A stretch of DNA of 64,000 nucleotides from Patagioenas fasciata (taxonomy: Eukaryota > Chordata > Aves > Columbiformes > Columbidae): assembly GCF_037038585.1 (NCBI RefSeq), contig NC_092523.1:29207501-29271500 (forward strand), read 5' to 3'. Of the stretch, positions 53,639-64,000 are shown in pieces. Numbering within the stretch: the stretch's first letter is position 1; the number at the start of each line of letters is the position of its first letter. Below the pieces are notes generated by a model, which made no database searches, had not been told where the DNA came from, and saw nothing but the letters and a program-made list of their open reading frames with translations. The position numbers were made by a program, and so were the translations under genes.

Positions 53639-53720
53639 CAACAAAACCAAAGCAAAACACCCCCCACCCCAAACAAACAAACAAACCAACCAACAAAACC
53701 AAACCAAAAAACCCAAACAC
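53639..53720 (+). repeat. (CAAA)n / CA-rich low-complexity tract
   Basis: An A/C-only stretch with a C-rich block followed by AAAC and AACC units over about 80 bases. Confidence 0.9.
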
Positions 53721-54009
53721 ACAGGAGAAAAGTCACAATTTTGTAGTATCTGTTGTCATGCAGCTACCATTGTCACAAGGGACAGTAGTCTGAGGTTTTG
53801 CAAAGCTCCCACACATGGGGGTGTTTTTTTGGAGGGAGAAAGAGGTTGTCACAGAGATTGCAGAAGCTGGAGTCCATGACATTTTATTTGTATTGTTTCA
53901 ACTCATTCAGCCACATGCCCTCAAGGGATGTTCTGTTTTTAAAAATTGCTGGTTTTGCTAAAAACCACACGGTGTGAATCAGTGTGGTTAGATGCTCCTT
54001 TCCTTCTTC

Positions 54010-54028
54010 TTTTTTTTTTTTTTTTTTT
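54010..54028 (+). repeat. Poly(T) run, 19 bases
   Basis: An uninterrupted T run in AT-rich DNA. No adjoining retroposon was recognised on either side. Confidence 0.9.
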
Positions 54029-56103
54029 AAATCTCTACTATTCTACCTCTCTGCTATATAGGTGTAAAAAGTAGAAGTTTGCCCATGTACACAAACCCTC
54101 ATTTTCTTCCTAATTCATTCAAACGAAATTCAAGAGAGTAATTTGCTGAAGTCAATGGAATAATAGCTGTATAGAAGTAATCTAAGGCAGGAAAAAAATC
54201 AAGCACATTGATATTACTCTTTTAATTACTTCTTCCATCTTCTATAGCTTCCTCTGTCTGAGAACTGGAATAGCAGATACAGTAACAATTAGAGAACCGA
54301 ACAAATCAACTACGTAAGAGGAATTGAGTGATACAGGGGGAGAACTTATGACCCTCATTTTCTTGCCTTATTTTATTTTCACTGTTTGTAGTGGGTTTTG
54401 TAGGTCAGTTTTGAAGTCTCTTAATGATTTTGGTCCAGGTGGTAATTTAACTAGGCAGAGGATCAGTTGATAAAACTATGATAGTTCTACAACTGAGCTA
54501 TTTCACGGCCTATCTTAACCTATGTTTAGTCTAACAGATAAATGTTTAGAGTTCACGGAGACTGCTGAAGTGAAGTTAAGATAGAGTCTCTCCAAATCTG
54601 GTCAATCCATAAGGCTTTCTTTGTTTTTTAGCCTTCAGCTCCACATGTTTTGCTGAAGTTAAGCTCTGCGGCTTAAATTCACAATTTACTCATGCATTAA
54701 TCCATAAATTTAAAATAAAAAGCATAAACAGCTCAGAGCTTTGCAGTGCTGCAATAGTGCAAGGCCATGCAAGACACATGACTTTGCACCATTGGAGTTA
54801 ATCACAAGGGTCCCTGACAGATCAAGTCAGCCTGTTTCTCTCTTTCCTTTTCCTCCTTACCGTCCTTGAACAAGGCAAGACACTCCACGGAATAGCTCTT
54901 TAACAGACTATTTCACAGACCAGCCAGGTGCTTGGAGACGAGAGAAGGGAGCAGACAGGTTCTCACCACTACTAACTACAAGGATGGGGCTTGTGTAGCC
55001 CCAGTAAAAGTGTCTCTCCATGGACTGACTGAATTTACCAGCTTCAAGTAACTTTGAAATTATGGATGGGTGTTCTCCATTCACCTATCACGGTTAAATC
55101 CAAGACAAGCTTACTCTGTCCTTATTTGATCCTGACTCTGCATTTACTAGAGTGGTTACAATGAAGTCTGTGTCTGAGGGTGCCTGATATTTTTAAACCA
55201 TTTCAATTCTGCTTCATCAGGCAGAAGAAACATGCTGCCATCATGCCATGCAGTGTTCAAGGCCATGCTTTCCTGATAACCTTGATCCCTCGTTAGTGCT
55301 GTACCAAGCGGGACAGATGTGTGGGAGAGGCAAGAATGGAGGTGTAAAGAAAACAGGAATTGAGAGGAAGCAATGAAAAGACAAAGATTTAGGATGGCCA
55401 GGAGCAGCCAGGTGGAAAATGCCTAAAGAAATCAAAACACAGCCTGGCACTGGTGGTGACAGAGGCCGAATGAGCATCACAGGCCAACAGAAAGATTCCT
55501 ATTTAAAGAGTTTCAAACCTGCATCTTCTCTCAAAACATGCACCGGGCAGAAGCAGATAATTCACACTTGGCAGGTAGCGTCAAGAGAGTTTACGTAACA
55601 CTGCAAAAAGCACCTATTTAAAAGCAAACTCTTATTTTTACCCAACACGCAAGCAAATCAAACTCTCTCATCACAGACAAAAATCTTCATGCTGTCAGCT
55701 GTGAGATCGCTTGGTGTTGTAAAGCACCACAGGGCACAAAATCACTATGGTATTTTTTGCATTGGTTGTCAACCTCTATTTGCTGGGGATTTGAAAACCA
55801 GCAGGGACATGGAGCACAGAAGATCTGAACAACAATTAGCAGACCTTAACAAAAAGCAAGGAGACCATTACAAATCTGTGAAATGCATTTTCTCTATAAG
55901 AAAGGGACAGTTATCCTCTCTGCAATACTGAGTTAGCAAAAATATGAGGGATTTAACTGAGCATCTGCTAAGGATGGGAAGGAAAAGACAGATGTTGTGT
56001 TGTGAGGTAAGTAAAAGAGACCACAGACGTTTTTGAAATATCTGGTGTGGATTACAGTTCATCAGCTCTAGAAGAGGGTGACTTGGTCTAGACCTCCCTT
56101 TAT

Positions 56104-56604
56104 GGAATCATAGAAACATTTTGGTTGGAAGAGACCCTCAAGATCAATGAATCTAACCATTAACCTAATTTAACCATTAACCTAGCTTAACCATGTCCCT
56201 AAGAACCTCATCTATGCATATTTTAACATCCCCAGGGATGGTGACTCCACCACCTCCCTGGGCAGCCTGTTCCAATGCCTGACAACCCTTCCCATGAAGA
56301 ATTTCTTCCTAATATCCAATCTAAACTTCCCCTGGTGCAACTTGAGGCCATTCCCTCTTGTCCTATCACTTGCTACTTGGAAGAAGAGAGCAAAATCCAC
56401 CTCACTACAACCTCCCTTCAGATGTAGATAGCGATAAAGTCTCCCCTCAGCCTCCTTATCTCCAGGCTAAACAGCCTCAGCTCCCTCAGCCCCTGCTCAT
56501 AAGACTTGTTCTCTAGAGACTTTACCAGTTTCATTGCCCTTCTCTGGACTCCCTCCAGCACCTCAATGTCTTTCTTGTAGTGAGGGACCCAAAACTGAAC
56601 ACAC
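56104..56604 (-). mobile_element. CR1 LINE fragment, 3' end, minus orientation
   Basis: CR1 is the dominant LINE of bird genomes. This copy holds the end of ORF2 and the 3' UTR only, so it is 5'-truncated in the usual way. On the minus strand a segment reads [20 protein letters not shown] and [16 protein letters not shown], the typical CR1 ORF2 C-terminus. Other frames carry further pieces, so the ORF is broken. The 3' end at the low-coordinate side has the octamer-like TTTCTATGATTCCATA. A 17-base tandem duplication lies within it at 56154-56187. It is an inactive fragment. Confidence 0.95.
56154..56187 (+). repeat. 17-bp tandem duplication inside CR1
   Basis: TAACCATTAACCTAATT is followed by TAACCATTAACCTAGCT and then a partial third copy (TAACCAT). 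The duplication lies in the CR1 3' UTR. Confidence 0.9.
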
Positions 56605-59600
56605 TATAATATATAAATGTCTTTTGTTTACTTGGGTCATGTTACTATTATTCAAGCCTGATTTATGAAAAAAGCAGATCTGTGGGACTTTGCATTTATT
56701 TGCTTTGTCAGCTCAACATATCAAGTGCAAGTTTATATGTAGACTATATATCTTATTAAATGCTCTAGTATGTTTGGGTCTATTATCTTCTGATTTATTT
56801 TGAACTCAAAGACCATAACTGTAAGTGCCTTCAAACCTACAGATGTTTAGACCACTGAGAAAAGAGCAGGAAAAAAGCAAAATGCAACAACCATTACTGT
56901 CCAACTTCATTACACTCATGCCTTGGAAGGATAAACAAGAATGTTCTGGAATTTAATCTCCCCTGAGGAAAAAACTGGAAGGAGCATGTTTGCTAGAAAC
57001 GATGCACAATCTGCTATAAATCATCAAGATATGCAAAATTTAAACGCAACTTAAAAATGGACACTGAGAAAATTTACAGATACAGGACCAAGGAAAGTAC
57101 CTTTGCATGGCTATACCCTCAGCCCATGGCAGCACAGAGCAGGTGGAAGCAGATGTGGAGAACACAGCATGTCCCCAACTCTGGAGTCTGTGTGGGACAT
57201 GCAGGACGCTGCCAGCCCCATGCCAGGGCCCAGGTGCGGCATGAGGACAGCACGGACTGCAATAGCCACCGCTGGGCACCTATGGCGGGGGCTTCTCAAC
57301 ATTTCTAGATTGATTTAATAACATTGCTAGTATCAATATTTCTATCACAGTCTGGTTTGGGGCAAAGCAGCAGCAACTGGCACTTGAAACTGTTCTCAAC
57401 CCCACAACAGATCTCAATGACAACTCTAACCACAGCAGTGCCAGGAGCAACAAAGAAACACCAGCATATATACACTGTGTTTGGGAAAGAATTGTATTCA
57501 CCCTTTCTCAAGCACTGCCATCTTTCTGCTGCGATTACAAACCAGGTAGTAATGCCTAGAGGGGAGATGGGCCAAATGTTTAAACCAGAATCAGTGGTGA
57601 GGCTGCTTTGGGAGCTGACAAGGGCAAGTCATAACAACCGCTTGGGATTCCCGCTCCCACTGCAAAACCTGTTTGACAAAGGGTTGCGTTGCAACATGTG
57701 CTCTTCATACAGAGTACTTATTTCTGAATGTAATTGAGCTTCTTGGCAGGAGATGCTCATATACATCAAGTAAAACAACCTTGCTCATCCATATCAACCT
57801 ATACATCCTCAGACAGTAGCAGCAGCATAACAAAGTCTCTGCTTTCAGTGGCCTCCTGTGGATCACAGGACAGATTTGGTTAATCATGCCCATCTCCTCT
57901 CCATAAAAGCCTGCTCCACATGGGACATTTTCTGGCCTTTTATAGTGTTTAGTTATAAAATCCACAAGTGAAGGGGCCTCCATGGATGCCCCTATGAAAC
58001 CACTCCACTACTCATTTTACACGGGAAGGAGGGTTAAAAACAGTGGGACATCACCAGTGCTAACTGAATGTTAAAAATAACATACAACAGTAATGTTTAT
58101 CACATATGGAGGAGAAAATAAAATACCCGAATTATGCTTTCAAAAATAGTACTATCTTGTTTTAATAAAACACAAAACAAAATGAGGCCATTAGTCTACG
58201 AATATTATCAGCTCACTAAGTTCTGCAGAGGAAAGAGGAAAACACAGTCCTTAGAGCATGCCAGATTCTCTTCATCCTCTATTTAAGAGGTTACTAAATT
58301 ATTGAAATTCTACATTAAGAATATATTACACACTGTCTACTGAATTATGGGACTGCAATGCGTAATATAGAGAGAGGTATAAGCTTCTCAATATGTGCAC
58401 ATGAAATGACTCGCTGACCTGAAACACTTGCTTCCTGCCAAAGTGATTTCAAGAGAGTCAAGGAAGGAAAAATAAATCCCAAAGTAACACACCTATTGAA
58501 TTTTGTAACTGAAATTTATACCACTAAAGACATTTTATTCATTTATTTTACATTATTTAGGTAAATAATCTGCAGTGGGTTAGCAGAAGAGGAAATAAAA
58601 CATGAGCATGGCTTCAGCAATTGTGAATATCTTGTCTTAATCTGACTTCATTCCATGTGTCACAGCAATGTCATGGAACAAGAGGACACCACAAGGACAA
58701 AGGAGTCAATGGTGATTATTTCCTCCGTTGTACTCAGCTCAGTGTCTTGACAAAAACAAGAGTGAATGAATACCAGAGCAGATTCAGTCAATGCTATGTG
58801 TGATTGTTACAAATCTGATTGTCTGCCTGCACTGCTAAGAACAAGACTTTTATTGATAAAGTTTAATGGTGCTGCCAAAAGAAATTCAATGGAGACAGAA
58901 ACTTCCTAGAAATGTGGCTGGACTTGCCCACTGTTACAGTCAGCCTCTTTTCCTTTATATCGGGAGGATCTATTGTACAATATGTAGACGTTATGGATAT
59001 TTCATAGTTAATATTTTTTGCGTGTAAATGTTGTGCAGCATCTGTTGCAATCTCCAGCCATTTCACTAGGTTGCCCCTGAACTTGTTTCAATCTATATTC
59101 AGAATCTGTTGTCAATCAATAAATTATATGAATGGATAAAGTATGTTCTAGAGAGAGTCCAAGGATTCACTGGCAAAATTCAGTCTTCACCATCTGGAAC
59201 TTTGCTGAGGCCCAGGGGTGAATTCAGCTTTCTAAGATGTTTAAAAAAAAGTTTGCATTCTTAATCCCCAAATAGAGTTCAGCTCCAAGCCAGGAACCCT
59301 TTGGTGGCAGTGGGGTTTTAATCATGGCCCATGACATGTCATTGATTAACAGATACCTCCATTGAGGTACCAGTTCAACACAGAGTGACCAGCCAGGACC
59401 CTCCCTTTGAAATAGGAAGCCTCAGGCAGACACATCTATGCTGTCACAAAGGCTGTGATACTAGTCCAAGATTGTCAGTGATGTTACGATAAAACCTTTG
59501 TTTTTGTGTCGTGTGCTGCTGGCATCCTCATGCACCCAGTCATTACATGTCTTGGGTTTGGACATGCAGTCACATGCCAAGATGAAGAAAATCAGTTCTA

Positions 59601-61838
59601 GTTCCTGAATGATAGCTCTGCTCATGGGGGAGGTAATGAAATGCAGCTGGCTGCTCTGTAGTCTGGGAACCTTGAAGGCAGATTCCCCCAAAAGGTCAAG
59701 AGTGTACAAAAAAAAAAAAAAAAAAAGACCTCAGACCTACTAGTCTGCTTCACTACAATGAAATGAACTGCATTGCAGCTGATCTCAGCACCAGTATTCA
59801 GAGCAGGATTTAATCTATGACAGGGATCTTCAAGAGCAGTGTTTATCCTTGCATTGCAGGACAGCCCAGTTCTGCCAGATTTGTCAGAAATAGCTCAAGG
59901 AAAAATATCCTTGTCATGCTGCCAGTGCCAGTGCTAAACTAGGTTAATTGTCAGAGAGATGCGGAGGTCGGCCAAACTCACAGCATACGGCCTGTGTGGC
60001 TTAATGTCAGACGAGAAATGAGAGTCTGGTGCTTGTGAGCAACCGCCAACCTCCTGCAACTCCAACCACCTCACTCCTTACTCCTACCCCACTGGCCTCT
60101 TAGGGCTGCCCCAGCACTTTCCCCTCTCTGGTCTGCATCCCAAAACCCACCTCTGAGTGGGATAAGCTTTGCCCCCTCCCTGCTCCTGTTACACAGTCAA
60201 AGTATGCAAGCACACTTCTTATGAGTAGCCTACACAAAAATCAGACATAACTGAGACATATCTCATTCATGAAAAGAAAACTTTCTGCCAACCATAATTA
60301 TTGTATCGCCTTTCTAGCTTGGCAGGATTTCCCTTTTTTTTGGCTATGTCAGGTTTTACTTTTGGCGACAAAATGTATTTGTTGGGATTGACACTGGCCA
60401 AAGTCTGCCCTTTCCAAAGGTGTGAGAAGGCTCCAGACATTGGAAAACATTCCAGAAAGATTAGAAGGTCTAATCCTGATCTCAAGTGTGTGTAGGTAGC
60501 TGTGAATCAAGTAAAGGCAAATTTCATGCATGCACGGAAAAAATGAAGGAACATCTTTCTCAAAGTATAACTGAAATGCCAATTTTCATTAGACACAAAA
60601 TTCCCAGGCAGAATCAACACACTCTAAAAGGTCTCAAAGAGTTTTTGTTTTCTGGAGCTGCCCCAGACAGATTTATTTCTGCTCCTAGAATCATCCCTTG
60701 AGAAAAAGATGCTAACCAGTAACACTTACACCATGACACTGCAGCACTCTCTGACCTGGACTGTGGGACGGGCAGGATGTGCAGGTGGGGAAAGGTACCT
60801 TCTCTGGGAGAGAGTGGCAGAAGGCAGGGGAGAGACCCAGACCCCTCCATGTTGCTAAGGGGAAAATGCTGCATATTTGGCTGAGTGCAGTTAGTCCTTG
60901 GTCAAAGAGTGACGGGACCCAGAACAGTCGTGATCAGTGGAAACAATTACTTTCTGCTGCACCTCCTAGGCTAGCAGCATAGTCTGTATCAAACACTCCT
61001 GAATACAACACCTAATGCATTTAGAAAATTCTTACTGGGCACCTCAACACCATGAATTTAGACTACAACTCCTCCTGTACTTTTAAAAATAATACGATAT
61101 TTTTGTAGCTTTGCAGTTCACCTACATGGGCTTCTGCTTGGAGGCTTTCGGGCCATATTTATACTAAAATTTCAAGATTTACTGTGCATTTCTAACAGCT
61201 GGAAATATGAAGACGAGTGTAAGAAGATGATCTTTGGCTTTTGAAACTGAAATTCTCACGTAAACTCCTTCCTCTGGCTGGCAATTATTCTTCTCATCAG
61301 CATGGCTTGTGGCAACGTGAGGAATGTTTTTCAGCTTACTCCCTAAATCCTTGCCACTGCCTCCCCCTTTGCATGTCATCGATACAATGGGGACTTCGGC
61401 TGGCAATAACACCCTACAACTCACTCGTTTATAAGAACACACAGAGTACAGCAGCCAGACTCAGCCCTGGCTGCAGCATTCTCCCGATGTAAAGCCTGAG
61501 GATCACCTACACCTGTCAGGGACAATGGTCTCCAGTCTCAAAGCCACCTGCAGATCTGGCACTGTGCGCATATGCCAGTCAGAAGCCAGGGGAGCTGCTG
61601 GAGGGGTGGTCAAACACAAGTCAGGGAGGGGACAGGTTGGGGAACTGACACTAGCTGTTGCTGGAGATTTTGGGAGAGATCCCAGAAGTCTGAAGGAAAA
61701 CTATGTCCTAGGAGGACCTACTGCCCTTGTGGAGAGCTTGGGGAAGAAACAGAAAGGAAGCCTGAGAGTGCCCAGTGCCTGCTGCTCCCCTGCACCACAG
61801 TACTGGCTCAGATGTGGTATAAGATAATATCCAGATCA
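56605..61838. other. Non-coding interval between the two CR1 copies
   Basis: About 5.2 kb with no recognisable exon. It contains a 19-base A run (59708-59726). Short open frames at 57040-57320 on both strands reflect local GC-richer sequence rather than a gene. Confidence 0.75.
59708..59726 (+). repeat. Poly(A) run, 19 bases
   Basis: An uninterrupted A run that ends a GC-richer 250-base stretch. It could be the tail of an old retroposed transcript. No parent gene was recognised and there is no poly(A) signal just upstream. Confidence 0.8.
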
Positions 61839-62370
61839 GAATCATAGAATAGAATCATAGAATGTCCTGAGTTGGAAGGGACCCAAAGGGATCATTGAGT
61901 CCAGCTCCTGTCCCTGCATATGACAATCCAATTCACACCATGTGTCTGAGGATGTTGTCCAGACTTTTCTTGAACACTGTCAGGCTTGGGGCCGTGTCTG
62001 CCTCTCTGGGAAGCCTATTCCAGTGCTCTACCACCCTCTGGGTGAAGAATCTTTTCCTACTGTCCAACTTAAACCTCCCCTGGCACATCTTCCTGCCATT
62101 CCCTGAGGTTCTGTCATTGGTCACTAAAGATAAGAGTTCGGCACTTGCCCTTCCTCCTCCCCTTGTGAGGAAGCTGTAGACCACTATGAGGTCTCCTCCT
62201 AGTCTCCTCTTTTCCAGGCTGAACAAATGAAGTGACTTCAGCCAGTACTCACACAGATTCCTCTCCAAATCCTTCACCAACTTTGTAGCTCTCTTCTGGA
62301 CACTTTCTGGCAGCTGTATATCTCTTTTATACTGTGACACCCAGAACTGCACACAGTGCTCCAGGTGGAG
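61839..62370 (-). mobile_element. CR1 LINE fragment with open ORF2 C-terminus, minus orientation
   Basis: A second 5'-truncated CR1 in the same orientation. Its minus-strand reading is uninterrupted for the last roughly 150 codons of ORF2 (ORF 61933-62415). It includes QLPESVQKRATKLVKDLE, EKRRLGGDLIVVYSFL, GRFKLDSRKRFFTQRVVEHW and NRLPREADTAPSLTVFKKSL. It ends in the CR1 3' UTR, and two ATTCTATG-type octamers lie at 61839-61864. The ORF extends slightly upstream of the element into unrelated sequence. Only the C-terminal end of the reverse-transcriptase ORF is present, so the copy is not mobile on its own. Confidence 0.96.
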
Positions 62371-64000
62371 ACAAGAAGAATTAGGAACTGAGAAGACTGT
62401 AAATTTTTCTTTCATGCAAGAGATCAGACTTTACCATGTTTCATCCTGGCCCCTTTGCGAGGCTGTAGCATAGGGTTGAAGCTAACGGGCAGCCCTCAAT
62501 GCACTTATGCCTTTCTGCTTTAATTAATGTCAATTCTGTTTTCCCTGAGAGGCACCCAATTTCAGTACACTGGAAAAGAACCTTCACATTTTATCCCAGA
62601 ATGCTTTGTCCTGGATATTTAATGCAGATATTCTAAATATTTCATTTGTATTTTCATTCAAGAGTCTTTCCATTCAAGCCTTGCTTTTCAACAATTTCTG
62701 CTTTAATTAACCTCACAGCTTAACTCTAACACAGATTTCCATACATGTAGTTTTGCATGGAATAAGAAGGCCATCAACATGTGGCTATTGCAGTGGATTA
62801 ACACACAACCCCAAAAGGCACTCCAGGCGTATCAATTTTGCCACAAATAACATGTGGCCTGCACTCCCTGTCCTCTGTGCAGATAACTTCATAAGGACAG
62901 ATTTGAAGCCAGACACAAATTTCACTGAGTTGAACAGAAATTAAAGAAGTTGGCTGTATGGTTCAGCTCAGTGCTGGTAGAGGGCTGAGAGGGCACCCCT
63001 AATATCTTGACCCAAATTGTGCTTTTTGTAAAAATGGTTGTGCCCAAGGACACTGGGAGACAGTTGGTGCTTGTGTTTCTTATTTTAAAATTGAATGAAC
63101 AGAGAAACAAAATTTTAATAGCTATTCCAGCTCAAAGTACTGTTTGGAAATTTAAGAGAGCAGTTATCGTATAACAGTTATATGGGGAAACTTGATCCAG
63201 TTAATTTGGTGAGATGCCTTTGACTGTTTTGTGTAAAACCCCAGAGGGGTAAGAAAAAATGAAGTAATTTTTCACATGCAGGAGAAGGTTGTACATTTCA
63301 CTCTAACAAGCAACAGATTTTAAAATAAATGGCTTGATTCAAATTAGAGGGGTGGATCTAGCTGGTGGATTACTGGCAGTGACTGAAGCCAGGAGCTGTT
63401 TAATCCTTGGAGGGAGGCAGTGCCAACAAACAGGGTTGCAATGGGCTGCCCAGCATTCGACCTGTGCTGAGCACACAGGATGCCCAGCACCCTCCCGAGT
63501 GCTCGCTCAGTCAGTATGGCCATGTGTCAAAGCAGGATTAGTTTGGAAACCACCCCACGCTTTCCACATGACTGAGGTCCTCAAAAGGACAAGGTGAGTT
63601 TATTCACTTGCATCTTCCTTCCCCTTACAATTTTATTTCTAAGTACTCACTGAGCTTAAAGTGAAGAAAATCCTTCTATTGAGAAATAGCTCACTGCATA
63701 GGTCTTGCTTTGAAGTGAGAGGGACAGCAATGGAGGCTGGTGTGAGCAGTGCCACCAGGTCCTCACCCTCAGGAAAGCCTCCTGCAGTGGCCACAGGCTG
63801 GCTCTCCAACCATACACCAGGTTTTTAACGGGGGCCAATAACATAGCCTGACTCAAAAGAATGCTTGGACAAGTATTTCCTTTCTGAAGATATTTTAGAT
63901 AAGAAAGAAAGAGACCAGATGCCTGTCAAAGTAACTTTACAGGGACATAAAGGAGAAGGCATGGACCCTGGACTGAGGACTTCTCAAGACCCATGCAGAC
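62371..64000. other. Non-coding DNA to the right edge
   Basis: About 1.6 kb with no recognisable exon, repeat element or RNA gene. It probably lies within the long 5' intron of LNX1 or upstream of it. Confidence 0.7.

Larger units (their letters stand above)
38556..56103. other. Non-coding DNA 5' of visible LNX1 exons (intron and/or upstream region)
   Basis: Roughly 17.5 kb without a recognisable exon. I looked on the minus strand for the RING signature and for the alternative first exon of the short isoform, and found neither. The contents are simple repeats (listed separately), two short tandem duplications and AT-rich sequence. ORFs of 60-100 codons occur at background level. The stretch is most likely the long 5' intron of LNX1. 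Confidence 0.7.

Noticed and set aside
57040-57320. A cluster of 60-83 codon ORFs on both strands
   Set aside because: The overlapping opposite-strand frames in one GC-richer patch share no domain or splice signals, so they are chance reading frames.
59461-59726. A possible processed pseudogene ending in the 19-base A run
   Set aside because: No parent gene could be recognised, no poly(A) signal precedes the A run, and no target-site duplication was evident.
61933-62415. A 160-codon minus-strand ORF as a possible host gene
   Set aside because: The sequence is the C-terminus of the CR1 reverse-transcriptase ORF and is annotated as a mobile element.

Overview
This is vertebrate nuclear DNA, almost certainly from a bird. 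It is AT-rich and mostly non-coding, with small exons bounded by GT-AG splice sites. It carries two 5'-truncated CR1 retrotransposons ending in the typical CATAGAAT-type octamers, and the gene pair FIP1L1 and LNX1, which also sit side by side on human chromosome 4. The species cannot be fixed from the sequence alone.

Layout. (1) 1-1941, + strand: the last two coding exons (789-926, 1640-1787), the 3' UTR and a poly(A) signal of FIP1L1, a subunit of the pre-mRNA cleavage/polyadenylation machinery. (2) 1788-3330: a short convergent interval in which the two genes meet tail to tail. (3) 3331-38555, - strand: nine consecutive coding exons of LNX1, a PDZ-scaffold E3 ubiquitin ligase. Read together they give 603 codons without a break, from the linker after the RING/zinc-finger region through the Numb-binding motif to PDZ1, PDZ2, PDZ3, PDZ4 and the natural stop. 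All junction phases agree. (4) 38556-64000: 25 kb of non-coding DNA 5' of the visible LNX1 exons, with two CR1 copies, simple repeats and no recognisable exon. The RING-encoding 5' exon(s) and the long-isoform promoter were not found and probably lie beyond 64000.

The two genes do not form a pathway together; they are conserved chromosomal neighbours. I found no RNA gene, CRISPR, operon-like structure or candidate for a new multi-gene system. The points worth a second look are about LNX1: an NPAF in place of the human NPAY Numb-binding motif, an in-frame ATG just upstream of the first visible exon that could start a RING-less form, and a class I PDZ-ligand-like C-terminus. A G-quadruplex-like tract, a 13.75-copy TATC microsatellite, a CR1 copy with a clean terminal reading frame and the closely spaced convergent gene ends are also worth noting.
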